Numbered from the stretch's first letter, positions 8,199 to 17,165 are shown. The stretch: DNA of 64,000 nt from Blastocatellia bacterium (GCA_016713405.1 JADJPF010000001.1:124001-188000); one strand, 5' to 3'. Program-made: numbers and translations. Notes: generated by a model from the sequence alone, not told the origin.

Positions 8199-8786
8199 TT
8201 AATTAACTAAATCTAGGGTGCGAACAAATTCTGCTCCTGCAAGTTTCATTTCATCAAGTGCAGCTAAACTAGTTTCAGGAGTAACACCGCTGATTGCATC
8301 TTCGACTACTGCAACGGAAAAACCTCTCTCTAACAGCCCTAAAACAGCAGCTTTTACACAATAATCAGTAGCAACACCAAAAACAAAGTATTTTTCCGCA
8401 TCTAACTCACGAAAAACAGCTTCAGCGTTTTCATTACCAAACACGCTAAAAATAGTTTTTTCTAACACAATAGCATTATTTTCTATTTTTAAAGGTTGTT
8501 TTTCTGCTGAAATAACTGTTGCAGTGGCTATGTAGGTTGCAGCGACTTTTTCTTGGCCCGCAGTGTTACGCACACAATGAGGAGGAAATTGCGCAAATTC
8601 TGGATCATCTGTTGGATGAGCATCTACAGAAGCTACAACAGGGATATTTTCTTTTTGTGCATAAGTAACTAATTTAGCTAGATTAGCATTAATTTCCGGC
8701 GCACCAGGAACAAAAAGCGTTCCTTTAGGATCCATAAAGTCAAATTGTGTATCAATGTCAACAAAAACCATTTTTCTACTAGCCAT
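8199..8786 (-). CDS. pncA: Nicotinamidase / isochorismatase-family hydrolase
   Basis: The frame is open to 8855, but the ATG at 8786 has a GGAGAAAG Shine-Dalgarno and gives the family-typical start MASRKMVFVDIDTQFDFM; the longer version would translate an intergenic hairpin. About 195 aa. Visible active-site elements: Asp in DIDTQFDF, metal ligands around VDAHPTDDPEF, Lys in VLEKTIFSVF, and the nucleophile Cys in ATDYCVKAAV. It hydrolyses nicotinamide to nicotinate, feeding PncB directly upstream. Second gene of the NAD-salvage operon. Confidence 0.92.
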   Translation of the reverse strand: MASRKMVFVDIDTQFDFMDPKGTLFVPGAPEINANLAKLVTYAQKENIPVVASVDAHPTDDPEFAQFPPHCVRNTAGQEKVAATYIATATVISAEKQPLKIENNAIVLEKTIFSVFGNENAEAVFRELDAEKYFVFGVATDYCVKAAVLGLLERGFSVAVVEDAISGVTPETSLAALDEMKLAGAEFVRTLDLVN

Positions 8787-8819
8787 AAAACTTTCTCCAT
8801 ATTTAATTAAAATGGGAGG

Positions 8820-8836
8820 GCGGGAGTCTCTCCCGC
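8820..8836. other. GC-rich hairpin between pncB and pncA
   Basis: Perfect 7-bp stem GCGGGAG / CTCCCGC around a TCT loop, in an otherwise AT-rich window. The surrounding 80 bp (8787-8866) is markedly GC-richer than the flanks. It may be a dispersed intergenic repeat or an mRNA processing or attenuation element. Confidence 0.6.
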
Positions 8837-8866
8837 ATGCGAACAAGATGTCCACGTTCCCAAAAG

Positions 8867-10237
8867 TTATTTAAGATAATTAGCTTTAACCTGTGCTAAC
8901 AGATTATTTAGCGCGTCGCTAATAGCTACAGGGTAAATAGCTTGTTCGGTAAAATGATGATATTTACTAGGTAATTTGCTTAGGCTGTCAGCTAGATAAG
9001 CTCGTGAAGTTGTTAAATCAACTTTTCCAGCATCGGTTAATTCACCATTTTTAATTACTTCAACAAGTAAAGGATGGCTATTATCAGGAGTTTTTTCATC
9101 AGCAAGTCCAATTGTGTCGGATAAATATTTTCCATCTTGGTCATAGTGGCGAAAGACTTGTTTAGATCCTGGCAGAGTAATTTTTTCTGAGCTAAATTTA
9201 GCAGTAAATTGACGGCTACCGTCAGAATTAGTTTTTTCTACTAGTTTGTAAACCCCACCTAAAGCAGGTAGATCACGAGAAGTTGAAAGTTCTGTACCAA
9301 CGCCAAAAGTATCTACAGGAGCTTGAGCTTTAACTAGTTCTGTAATTGAGTGTTCGTTTAGGTCTCCGCTAACAACAATTTTGGTTTGATTAAGACCAGA
9401 TTCATCTAAAATTTTTCTTACCTCAAAGCTTTGGGCAGCTAAATCACCGCTATCAATTCTTACACCTTTAACACCCGTGCCGATTTTTGCAGCATTTCTA
9501 GCACCTGCTAATGTGTCATAAGTATCTATTAATAAAGTGCTTGTGTCAGGGAAGACTTGATAAAACTTCCTAAATGCTGTTAATTCATCGCCAAAAGCTA
9601 AAGTCCAAGCATGTGCGGCTGTTCCATAAACAGGAATCCCAAAACTTTGACCTGCTGCTAAGTTTGAAGTACCAGCAAACCCACCTAAATAAGCTGCACG
9701 TGCGGCATAAGTTCCAGCAAAGGGACTATGGGCGCGACGTGTGCCAAATTCTAAAACTGCACGTTTTTTACCGTCTTGTTGTGCGGCTGTAACAATTCTT
9801 GCTGCTTTAGTTGCAATTAAAGTTTGAAAATTTATTGTTGAAAGCAAATAAGTTTCTAATATTTGAGCTTCAATCAAAGGGGCAGTAATTCGCAAAATTG
9901 GCTCGTTGCCAAAAACCAAAGTTCCTTCAGGCATTGCCCACACATCGCCGCTAAAACGAAAATCACGCAAATAATCAAAAAACTCTGGCTTTACATGTTG
10001 AAATACAGTTAAAGATTTTAAGTATTCTATATCTGATGAGCTAAAACGTAGATTAAGAATATAGTTAAGAGATTGTGCTAACCCAGCAGAAACCAAATAG
10101 TTACGGTTTTTTGCTACTCGTCGAACAAATAATTCAAAACTTGCTTGTTGGTTTTGTCCATGTGTAAAATATCCGGCTGCCATTGTTAGTTGATAAAGAT
10201 CCGTCATTAAACTACTGCTAAATTGCTCAACAGACAT
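8867..10237 (-). CDS. pncB: Nicotinate phosphoribosyltransferase
   Basis: 456 aa, ATG with an AGGAG Shine-Dalgarno. Family hallmarks: TDLYQLTMAAGYF at the N-terminus, EFGTRRAHSPFAGTYAARAA (substrate-binding region), the YGTAAH segment with the catalytic His, DTYDTLAGARNAA, and GVRIDSGDLAAQSFEVR (phosphoribosyl binding). It converts nicotinate plus PRPP (with ATP) to nicotinate mononucleotide, the committed Preiss-Handler salvage step. First gene of pncB-pncA-nrtR, with an NrtR-like operator over its promoter. Confidence 0.95.
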   Translation of the reverse strand: MSVEQFSSSLMTDLYQLTMAAGYFTHGQNQQASFELFVRRVAKNRNYLVSAGLAQSLNYILNLRFSSSDIEYLKSLTVFQHVKPEFFDYLRDFRFSGDVWAMPEGTLVFGNEPILRITAPLIEAQILETYLLSTINFQTLIATKAARIVTAAQQDGKKRAVLEFGTRRAHSPFAGTYAARAAYLGGFAGTSNLAAGQSFGIPVYGTAAHAWTLAFGDELTAFRKFYQVFPDTSTLLIDTYDTLAGARNAAKIGTGVKGVRIDSGDLAAQSFEVRKILDESGLNQTKIVVSGDLNEHSITELVKAQAPVDTFGVGTELSTSRDLPALGGVYKLVEKTNSDGSRQFTAKFSSEKITLPGSKQVFRHYDQDGKYLSDTIGLADEKTPDNSHPLLVEVIKNGELTDAGKVDLTTSRAYLADSLSKLPSKYHHFTEQAIYPVAISDALNNLLAQVKANYLK

Positions 10238-10258
10238 TTTATTGCTCCTTGATTTAAT

Positions 10259-10294
10259 TAGTGTATAGATTACACTATCTAAATTTTATGTCAA
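10259..10294 (-). promoter_or_regulatory. pncB promoter with candidate NrtR operator
   Basis: On the minus strand a TTGACA -35 (10289-10294) is followed after about 16 bp by TAATCT (10267-10272). Overlying the -10 is a perfect 19-bp palindrome, TAGTGTA-N5-TACACTA (10259-10277). The position is ideal for repression and the operon encodes its own NrtR. The match to NrtR is inferred from context, not from a motif search. Confidence 0.65.
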
Positions 10295-10398
10295 GTGAAA
10301 AAAATCACAAATCAAAATAAATTAATATTTATCCAAAAGCAACTGGTAATATTGCATTAGAAACACAGTTTTATAAAATTTGATAGAAAGGAGAATTT

Positions 10399-10896
10399 AT
10401 GGACGAGTTACTTCACTGGCGTTGGGCTTTAGGGTCAAATGGCCCAGATGCTATTTTTATAGCTAAATTTGAGCCATCTGATGCTAAGAGACTTAGAGAG
10501 GTAATAGATAACAACTTACCAGATAGTTATGTAAAGGTTAAAAAAAGTAGTTATACTAGCAGTTTTTTTGATAAAAACAAGTGTTCAATATATGAAAGTT
10601 ATTTAGATACACATAGTTATGAGGAATTAAATAAAAGTTGGTTTGGGTTTGGAAATGTTTGGTATTACGGGCAGATGGAAATATTTGACAATATATTTGT
10701 TATTTACAATGTTTTAATAGGTACAGACTACCAGGAAACACCTTTGATTATTGCCTTAGCGAAGGATCCAAAACTAACTTTAAGGGAATGGGAAGTGATG
10801 TATTATGGAGAAGGTTATTCATCTGGTACAGTAGCATCTGGTAGAACAGCAGAATCATTAATATCTTATTTATACAATCAACAGGAAAAATCATAA
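10399..10896 (+). CDS. Hypothetical protein upstream of a Rieske protein
   Basis: 165 aa, ATG with an AGGAG Shine-Dalgarno. No signal peptide or membrane span. The sequence is rich in aromatic residues (several W and Y, e.g. WFGFGNVWYYGQ) and reads as a compact alpha/beta cytoplasmic protein. I do not recognise the family. It ends 6 bp before the Rieske gene, so the two are surely co-transcribed, which hints at a shared process; nothing in the sequence shows which. Confidence 0.65.
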   Translation: MDELLHWRWALGSNGPDAIFIAKFEPSDAKRLREVIDNNLPDSYVKVKKSSYTSSFFDKNKCSIYESYLDTHSYEELNKSWFGFGNVWYYGQMEIFDNIFVIYNVLIGTDYQETPLIIALAKDPKLTLREWEVMYYGEGYSSGTVASGRTAESLISYLYNQQEKS

Positions 10897-10902
10897 AATT
10901 TT

Positions 10903-11271
10903 ATGGATTATAGAGAAGATCTTTCAGGGTATGTAAAAGTAGGTAATCTAGTAGCAGTTTTAGAAGGACAACCACTAGTAATTGTGCATGATACTTATAG
11001 AATTGCGATCTACTTTGATGGAAAAAATTATCATGCAATAGAAGATATTTGTCCTCATATGGGGACTTTTATAAGTAATGGTTATCAAGAAGGCACAACT
11101 GTAGTTTGTCCTTGGCATAATTGGGAGTTTGATTTAGGTGATGGCAAATGTAAAAAACCTTTAAATGATTCATTTGTTAGGGTGTTTCCATTAAAAATAG
11201 TTGGAGAATCTTTTTACTTACCTAATAAGCTTTCCGAGGAAAACGAAGGTGAATTTGAGGATTGGGTATAA
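10903..11271 (+). CDS. Rieske [2Fe-2S] ferredoxin-like protein
   Basis: 122 aa. Both cluster-binding boxes are present: C-P-H-M-G (CxH) near residue 47 and C-P-W-H-N-W-E-F (CxxH) near residue 69, with the usual spacing of soluble Rieske ferredoxins of oxygenase systems and NirD-like proteins. No membrane anchor, so not a bc1-type Rieske. The C-terminus is acidic (SEENEGEFEDW). It could be an electron carrier or a stand-alone regulatory Rieske protein; no oxygenase is adjacent. Its partner is the unknown 165-aa protein just upstream. Confidence 0.9.
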   Translation: MDYREDLSGYVKVGNLVAVLEGQPLVIVHDTYRIAIYFDGKNYHAIEDICPHMGTFISNGYQEGTTVVCPWHNWEFDLGDGKCKKPLNDSFVRVFPLKIVGESFYLPNKLSEENEGEFEDWV

Positions 11272-11558
11272 GTAAATTATCTAGCTTATTTTAATAAAAT
11301 TTTAGCAAAATAGTTGAGCTAATAGTTTAACTACATCTCAGAAGTTGTTCACAAGGAAAAACTTGTTGCACTGACATGATCGCTCGTGCTAAATTCGCAT
11401 TATCGTCAGATGCCCCTTAAATGCTCATTCCTAAAACTAGAGCAAATCAATTAGACGATAATCCAATAAGCAAAAATATACAGTTAATCTATAAAAATAA
11501 TCTATCTAAGATTAAAATACTTAATATATTTATTAGGACAAACTTTTGGAGGTGAGCT
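11272..11558. other. Non-coding gap upstream of the FtsB/DivIC-like gene
   Basis: About 290 bp without a convincing gene. Bases of about 11330-11430 are less AT-rich than the rest of the gap. I looked for a tRNA or known riboswitch fold there and found none. The last 20 bases hold the Shine-Dalgarno GGAGGTGAG of the next gene. Confidence 0.4.
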
Positions 11559-11945
11559 TTGAACCGGGTAGCAAATACTTCCCTAGTAACGGATTTTAAA
11601 TCCACAATGCAGTTAACACTTGATCAAGTGGTTTCTGCCCTAAAAATCCCCACTTATGTTTGGGTAGCGATGGTTTTACTAGCTGCAACAGGACTTTGCT
11701 ATTCTTTAAATGTTCATACACGTAATGAATTAGCTCAAGCAAAAGTTAATCATCAACAAGTTAGCGAAGAAATACAGCAACTAGAATTAGAAAACGCTAG
11801 ACTAGCACGTCAAATAGAATCTATTGAAAAAGATCCACGAACAGTAGAAACCCTAGCTCGTGAAGCAGGAATGGTTGCTGCTGGTGAGACAGTAATTTTT
11901 CTAACCCCAACAGCACAAAAGAAACCTTCTTTGTTAAAGAAGTAG
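11559..11945 (+). CDS. Septum formation initiator (FtsB/DivIC-like) protein
   Basis: 128 aa, TTG start preceded by a strong GGAGGTGAG Shine-Dalgarno. Short cytoplasmic N-terminus, one membrane span (residues about 31-50, YVWVAMVLLAATGLCYSL), then a coiled coil (55-90) and a DivIC-type ending in which an ExLAREAGMV(A)xGE motif precedes a short tail (EKDPRTVETLAREAGMVAAG). Such bitopic proteins join FtsL and FtsQ/DivIB in the divisome. It stands alone here with no other division gene nearby, so the specific name (FtsB, FtsL or DivIC) is uncertain. Confidence 0.8.
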   Translation: MNRVANTSLVTDFKSTMQLTLDQVVSALKIPTYVWVAMVLLAATGLCYSLNVHTRNELAQAKVNHQQVSEEIQQLELENARLARQIESIEKDPRTVETLAREAGMVAAGETVIFLTPTAQKKPSLLKK

Positions 11946-11946
11946 A

Positions 11947-12444
11947 TTATCTTTGAATTTCATTAATAGCTCTTTGTGCAGCGGCTCTAACGGTATCAGC
12001 ACGGTCATTTTTGGCAATAGCTGTTAAAGCTGCTAAAACGCTTGTGTCTCCTATTGTTGCTAATGCGTCTGCGGCATTAGCTCTTACTGTATCCTCTTTA
12101 TCGGATAAAGCTAACACTAAGGCTGGGGCTGCTTGACGTAGCCCCAAATTTTTTAGTGCTAATGCTGCTGCTGCTCGTCGTTGAGGTGAATTTTTTGATT
12201 GTAGCGAATCTAAGACAGGATTTAAGGCTTCTTCCCCCATTCTTCCTATTGCAACTGCTACACTTGAACGAACAATAAAACGATCATCTCCTAAAGCATT
12301 AACTAATGACTCAATAGCTCGTTTATCGCCAATTTCGGCTAGTACATTAGCAGCTAAAATTCTTAAAGATTCGTCAGTGTCAGTAAGTAATTGACAGAGT
12401 GCATCAACAGAATTATTACCAATAGTTGCTAAAGCACGAGCCAC
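11947..12444 (-). CDS. C-terminal fragment of HEAT-repeat protein (downstream of a frameshift)
   Basis: 165 aa of HEAT/PBS-lyase repeats (e.g. ALGDDRFIVRSSVAVAIGRM, LSDKEDTVRANAADALATIG). It begins with GTG in mid-repeat, without signal peptide or ribosome-binding site. The frame directly continues the protein at 12455-14518: removing a single base near 12472 joins ...SAITALI to DRRGTNRYGVARALATIG, restoring a normal HEAT unit. I therefore read 11947-14518 as one gene of about 856 codons, interrupted by a one-base insertion that may be a sequencing error. Confidence 0.75.
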   Translation of the reverse strand: MARALATIGNNSVDALCQLLTDTDESLRILAANVLAEIGDKRAIESLVNALGDDRFIVRSSVAVAIGRMGEEALNPVLDSLQSKNSPQRRAAAALALKNLGLRQAAPALVLALSDKEDTVRANAADALATIGDTSVLAALTAIAKNDRADTVRAAAQRAINEIQR

Positions 12445-12454
12445 ACCATAACGA

Positions 12455-14518
12455 TTAGTTCCCCGACGATCTAATTAAAGCTGTTATAGCACTAAGTGGG
12501 CGTAAATGCCCAAGTATTCTTGCTGCTTGCGCTCTAGCTCTCCAATTACGAGAAGACAAGGTTTTAATTAATGCTGGTGTTGCGTTATTGGAGGAAAGTT
12601 TAATTAATGAATCTGCTGCTAAAGCTCCAAGGGCTACATCATAACTAGTAAGCATTTTTACTAGGGGTTCAGCAGCCTGCTCATCTCCAAGATTTCCAAG
12701 TGCAACAGCAGCAGTAGCGCGAATTGCTGCATTTTCATCTTCAAGAACAGCAATTAAAGCTTTAGTGGCTTGGCTGTCTTTTAATTTTGCTAAAGCATTG
12801 ATGCTTTCTAGTCGAGCAGAAATTTCACCGCTTTCTACATTAGCAACAAGCAGTGGAACAACATCTTTTATTCCCATTCTACCAGCTAGATTTGCAGCAT
12901 CGGCCCTCACTCGCCAATCTGTAGAGTTAAGTCTAGCTGTAATAGCTTCTGAATTAATCCCTAAAGTTTTTAATGCTTCAACTGTAGCTTCTTTTACTGT
13001 TGGGTTTGGGTCTGCTAAAAGTGCAATTAATGGCTCAATCGCTGCACGGTCGCCAAACATTCCTAAAGCTTGTGCTGCTTCTGTTCTTACCTGTACATCA
13101 GGATGATTAAGTGCCGCTACTAGAGGTTCTAAGCTTGATGGAACACCTAATGCTGCAAGCCAACGAGCAGCAGCACGGGGTGTTTGCCAATTAGGAGTTT
13201 TACCGCTTCTAATTGCTAGCGATAAATTATCAATGGTTATTCCCATTTTGCTTAAAGCAAAGTCTATTGCTGGACGGTTTTTTCCATTTTCATCTTTACG
13301 AACCTTAAAAAGTGCATCAACAGTCTCTACTTGTTGGAATGTGGAAATTGCTTTAACTAAACTATCTCCAAACTCTCTATCACGAGCTAATAAAAGTTGT
13401 CCAATTAAAACTGCTACTACTTTAGGATTTTTTGTGTCGGATAATGCTTGAATTGCTGATAGTTGAACTTTACGGTCTGGATCTACTAGTAAAGTTTTTA
13501 GAATTTCTAAGCTTGTTGGACTAGGTAATTTGCTTAGTGTGGGGATTATTTCAAAAATTATTTTTTCATCTCTTGGATCTTCTGCAAGAGAAGTTTTTAA
13601 GGTTTTTGTTAAAACCTCAACAGTTTGTAAGTCATTTGCTTGACAAAGGATATGGATAAGTTCACGTTTTAGCGCAATATCTACTTTATCTAAATTGCTT
13701 AACAAAATTGGGAGGAAATCTTTTTCCCCAAAATGATATAATGCACTAGCATAAATATGGCTAGAAGTTCTTTTTAACTGTTGTGCATTATGAAGATAAC
13801 TTACAGCTTGCTTATCATTTATTTTTACTAATGTAATAGCCGAAAGCCATTCTACATCACTATTTTCATCTGTAAGTAGTGGAGCAATAAATTTAATAGC
13901 TTCTTTGGGGTTGACAGCTAAAATGGCTGGAATGCTTTGTTTACGCACAAAAGGATGGCTATCTAATTGAAGTTCGATAAGTAAGTTAAATGTTTGTTGG
14001 ATAAAGGCTTGTTCTGATGGATGTTTTTGGCGGGCTAGTTCTGTTATGGCAATTGTTGCGCTGCCTCGTACAAACCAATAAGAATCTTTGCTAGCTTCTA
14101 TAATTTTTGGCAACAATTTAGACCGTTGTTTAACGTCTAACCTAGCAATTGCTTGTAGTGCATTAGCTCGCACTAACCAATCAATATCTTTTAATGCACG
14201 AGTAATAAAATCAGCTATTTGTGGGTTATTGTCAGTAAGTAATTTATTTAGTGCTGTAACTCTTTGCTCTGCTACATCGCTTTCAAATTGGCTAATGGGG
14301 TCAATTTCAGCCGGTTTATTTTCTTGAATTGGAATTTCTTTTGTCTCTTTAACTGCTTCTTTAACAGTTTTTATTGGTTCAGCCTTGTTATTTTTCTTAG
14401 TAGCTTTACTCTGCGCTAAAGCATTACTAGAAAAAGAAAGAGTTGTTGCTAAAACTAGGCATGAACAAAATAAGAAAACATTTGATTTATTAATTATTGA
14501 TTTGATTCCAACTGCCAT
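12455..14518 (-). CDS. Exported HEAT-repeat protein (N-terminal part of a frameshifted gene)
   Basis: 687 aa in this frame. Signal peptide at residues 1-35 (hydrophobic core, then NALAQS), a Lys/Glu-rich linker (36-75), then HEAT repeats to the end, many of the form D-x-(D/N)-x-x-V-(R/K)-x-x-A-(A/V)-x-A-L. The last nine residues (RSSGN region) are out of register, and the true continuation lies in the next frame at 11947-12444. HEAT solenoids bind proteins; secreted ones are abundant in Acidobacteria and of unknown role. Its start overlaps the end of the upstream HEAT gene by 29 bp, suggesting translational coupling. Confidence 0.8.
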   Translation of the reverse strand: MAVGIKSIINKSNVFLFCSCLVLATTLSFSSNALAQSKATKKNNKAEPIKTVKEAVKETKEIPIQENKPAEIDPISQFESDVAEQRVTALNKLLTDNNPQIADFITRALKDIDWLVRANALQAIARLDVKQRSKLLPKIIEASKDSYWFVRGSATIAITELARQKHPSEQAFIQQTFNLLIELQLDSHPFVRKQSIPAILAVNPKEAIKFIAPLLTDENSDVEWLSAITLVKINDKQAVSYLHNAQQLKRTSSHIYASALYHFGEKDFLPILLSNLDKVDIALKRELIHILCQANDLQTVEVLTKTLKTSLAEDPRDEKIIFEIIPTLSKLPSPTSLEILKTLLVDPDRKVQLSAIQALSDTKNPKVVAVLIGQLLLARDREFGDSLVKAISTFQQVETVDALFKVRKDENGKNRPAIDFALSKMGITIDNLSLAIRSGKTPNWQTPRAAARWLAALGVPSSLEPLVAALNHPDVQVRTEAAQALGMFGDRAAIEPLIALLADPNPTVKEATVEALKTLGINSEAITARLNSTDWRVRADAANLAGRMGIKDVVPLLVANVESGEISARLESINALAKLKDSQATKALIAVLEDENAAIRATAAVALGNLGDEQAAEPLVKMLTSYDVALGALAADSLIKLSSNNATPALIKTLSSRNWRARAQAARILGHLRPLSAITALIRSSGN

Positions 14519-17165
14519 AAACTTGTCCTACTTGTATTGCAATATTATTTTGGTTAGCGCGTACTATTCCTGTTTCATCCATAAAAAATGATCTTTCTCC
14601 ACTTTCTCCATATTTGCTAGGTGTGGCAATAATAAAGAACTTAGCTGCACGCTTTTTAGTTGCTGGACTAATATAAAGTGTTAATTCATAACCGTTAATT
14701 TCACCATTGGCAATTTCATCTTCTAAAGTTCCTTCATCGATTAATGTTTGTAAGTCAGCAAAATTTCCTTTTCTTCCAGCATAAAGATTTTGTTCTTTAA
14801 GTAATTTTTCAAGCAAAGAAATCATTGCAGTTTCATTTTTAGCTACTAAATTAGGTTTGGGCTTAGGTAAAACTGGTTTAGTAATTTCAGTAGTTTCTAA
14901 ACGAGCAATTTCATTATTTTCTTCAACTTTTTTGATCTCATTTTTATTAACTTTAATTTCATTTTTATCTGAAGGATTAATAGTTAAATTTTTATTTGTT
15001 TCTATAGAATTATTATTTGAATTATTAGAGTTATTTACAGCTACAGAATTATTTGAATTATTGCTATTGTTTAGTTGAGTGTTAACAGGACTATTATTTT
15101 TATTAGGGTTAGTTGCTGTAGTTGTATTGCTAGGAGTTTCTAGAGTTTGTGCAGTTTGATTTATTTCTTCTTTAGGTAAATTAACAGTAGAAGGTTTATT
15201 AGTAACTACTAAGTCTTTATTATCGCTAGTTTTTGCTGGAGGAAGCGGAACTCTACTTGTATCAATGCCATTTACTATAGTAGGAATACTATTTGTGCGA
15301 TTAGCTGAAACTGTGGGCGATAAAGTGGTTTTTGGTGTTTCTGGTAATGGTTGAGGAGGCTGTTTTAATTGAGTATTAATAGAGTTATCAACTAAGGTTT
15401 TGTCTGTAGTTACATTATCTACTTTAGCAAGTGCATTAGCATCAGAAATAACTTTAGGAGGCTCATATTTTTGTACTCCCATTAAATCTAATGCTTCTCC
15501 AGCGCGTGAACGCACAGTAGCTTCTTGGTCTGATAAAGCTTCACGTAGAGCATTAACAGAACGTAAATCCCGGCTACGACCTAGTAAAAATGCTGCTAAA
15601 GCACGTATTTCAGAGCTTTGATCTTTTAGACCAGCAATTAAATTTTGGCTAGAACTACTGTCAGCTAGAATTGCTGATAACAGTAAAGCTTGCTGACGGG
15701 TAGCAACATTACTATCTTTTAAGGCTAGATTTAACTGATCAAGAGCCTCATTTCCAGCTTCTTTGAAAAATAGCGACAAAGGCGAACGTAAATTATTTAT
15801 ATTAGCTAGATCTACTTGAGGCATTAGACTTAGTATTGCATTAACTGTTTCTGGACGCTGAATTTGAGCAAGTGCTATAGCCGCTTGGTTACGAAGTTCT
15901 AAAGATTTACCTTGGAAAATTTCCATCAAAGGTTCAATTGCGCGTACACCACCAAGTTTAGCAACAGAATTAATAGCACTACTCTTTACTGTTGGGTCAT
16001 TATCGTTTTTTATTAGGTTAGCAATAGATTCAAAGGCTCGTTGATCAGCTATTTTAGTTAAAGCTTCTACGCTAGCTCGGCGGGTGTTGCTGTCAGGGTC
16101 AGCTAGGGCGCGAATTAATGGTTCAACAGAGCGTTTATCCCCTATTTTACCTAAAGCTATTGCACTGCTACTACGAGCAACACGGTCTTTATCTTGTAGG
16201 CTATCAATTAAAATTGGAAGTGCGCGAGCATCTCCAATGGTTCCTAATGAATCAATAGCACGGTTTTTTACACGAGCATCATCTAAATGGACAGCATCCA
16301 TTAAAGGTTCAACAGCTTGACGATCTCCTAAACGACCTAGGGCATAAGCGGCATTAGTACGAACAAATTGATCTGGATCGCCTAGAGCCTCAATTAATGG
16401 TCGGACGGCTCTAAGGTCTTGGACACGTCCTAAAGATTCAGCTACAGCAGAACGAACTAGGCGGTCTGGATCTTTTAAGGATTCAATTAAAGCTACTGTA
16501 GCAGTATCACCAGCAATTTCACCAAGTGCAACGGCTGAAGCTGTGCGTACATAATTATTACTATCTTTTAAGGCTTTAATTAATGGTTCTGCTGCTTTTT
16601 TATCTCCAATACGGCCTAAAGCCTCAGCTACAGCAGTACGTACTTGAGCGTCAGCATCTTTTACTAAAATATTTGTTAAGGAATTAATAACGCTGCTATC
16701 TCCAATACGACCTAATGCACTAATAGCAGAAGAACGAGGATAGGCTTCTATATCATTTAATAATGGTAACAATGATGTTATTGCTCGATTGTCGCCAATA
16801 CGACCTAGAGCTACAGCAGCAGCACCACGGGTTTCAATATTGCTACTACGCAGGATTTCTATTAGTGGGTCAATAGCACGTTTATCTTTAATTTCACCTA
16901 GTGCAAGTGCAGCAGCAGCACTTACAAATTGATCTGGGTCTTTAAGAGTAAAAACAAGTGCTGGAATGGTTTGTTCATCACCTAATCGGCCTAGATCCTC
17001 GGCAGCTTTACGACGAATACGGCGATCTTCTGAACGAATGTCTTTTAATAATTGAGCGCGACGATTTTCATTATTTTGCTGTCCATAACTAAAACTTGGA
17101 ATTAAAAAGAGCAGCAAAATTGATAAACAAATAATTATTCTTGATGTCCTCATGACTGACCTCAA
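14490..17165 (-). CDS. Exported HEAT-repeat protein with Asn-rich linker and pilin-like C-terminal domain
   Basis: 891 aa. Signal peptide (1-28, ending FSYGQQ), about 17 HEAT/PBS-lyase repeats (35-555) with the recurring ALGRIGD and DPDxxVR motifs, a disordered linker of about 190 residues rich in Asn, Thr, Pro and Lys (555-765), then a C-terminal domain (about 770-891). The last has the layout seen in type II/IV pseudopilin-like globular domains of Acidobacteria: E-T-A-x-x-x-L-x-x-(L/I) ... G-x-x-x-(D/N)-L-Q-x-L-(I)-x-(E/D)-G-x-L ... NGYELTLYI ... A-x-P ... FFMDETGIVR. The pilin-like call is by pattern only and lacks the hydrophobic N-helix. Operon with the DUF1232 gene (24 bp upstream) and the second HEAT gene. 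Confidence 0.85.
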   Translation of the reverse strand: MRSVMRTSRIIICLSILLLFLIPSFSYGQQNNENRRAQLLKDIRSEDRRIRRKAAEDLGRLGDEQTIPALVFTLKDPDQFVSAAAALALGEIKDKRAIDPLIEILRSSNIETRGAAAVALGRIGDNRAITSLLPLLNDIEAYPRSSAISALGRIGDSSVINSLTNILVKDADAQVRTAVAEALGRIGDKKAAEPLIKALKDSNNYVRTASAVALGEIAGDTATVALIESLKDPDRLVRSAVAESLGRVQDLRAVRPLIEALGDPDQFVRTNAAYALGRLGDRQAVEPLMDAVHLDDARVKNRAIDSLGTIGDARALPILIDSLQDKDRVARSSSAIALGKIGDKRSVEPLIRALADPDSNTRRASVEALTKIADQRAFESIANLIKNDNDPTVKSSAINSVAKLGGVRAIEPLMEIFQGKSLELRNQAAIALAQIQRPETVNAILSLMPQVDLANINNLRSPLSLFFKEAGNEALDQLNLALKDSNVATRQQALLLSAILADSSSSQNLIAGLKDQSSEIRALAAFLLGRSRDLRSVNALREALSDQEATVRSRAGEALDLMGVQKYEPPKVISDANALAKVDNVTTDKTLVDNSINTQLKQPPQPLPETPKTTLSPTVSANRTNSIPTIVNGIDTSRVPLPPAKTSDNKDLVVTNKPSTVNLPKEEINQTAQTLETPSNTTTATNPNKNNSPVNTQLNNSNNSNNSVAVNNSNNSNNNSIETNKNLTINPSDKNEIKVNKNEIKKVEENNEIARLETTEITKPVLPKPKPNLVAKNETAMISLLEKLLKEQNLYAGRKGNFADLQTLIDEGTLEDEIANGEINGYELTLYISPATKKRAAKFFIIATPSKYGESGERSFFMDETGIVRANQNNIAIQVGQVYGSWNQINN

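Noticed and set aside
8787..8855. Longer pncA start at 8855
   Set aside because: It would translate the hairpin spacer; the first 23 residues do not look like a nicotinamidase and the ATG at 8786 has a good Shine-Dalgarno.
11330..11440. tRNA or remnant small RNA upstream of the FtsB/DivIC-like gene
   Set aside because: No cloverleaf or T-arm GGTTC-type motif can be folded; composition alone is not enough.
14490..14518. Overlap of the two HEAT genes as a programmed frameshift fusion
   Set aside because: The downstream gene has its own full signal peptide at the overlap, so these are two exported proteins, probably translationally coupled.
12765..16320. Several open frames of 70-110 codons opposite the HEAT genes (e.g. 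12765-13106, 15400-15621, 16084-16320 on the plus strand)
   Set aside because: They mirror the repetitive HEAT codons, have Ser/Ala-rich low-complexity translations and no ribosome-binding sites; they are shadow frames.
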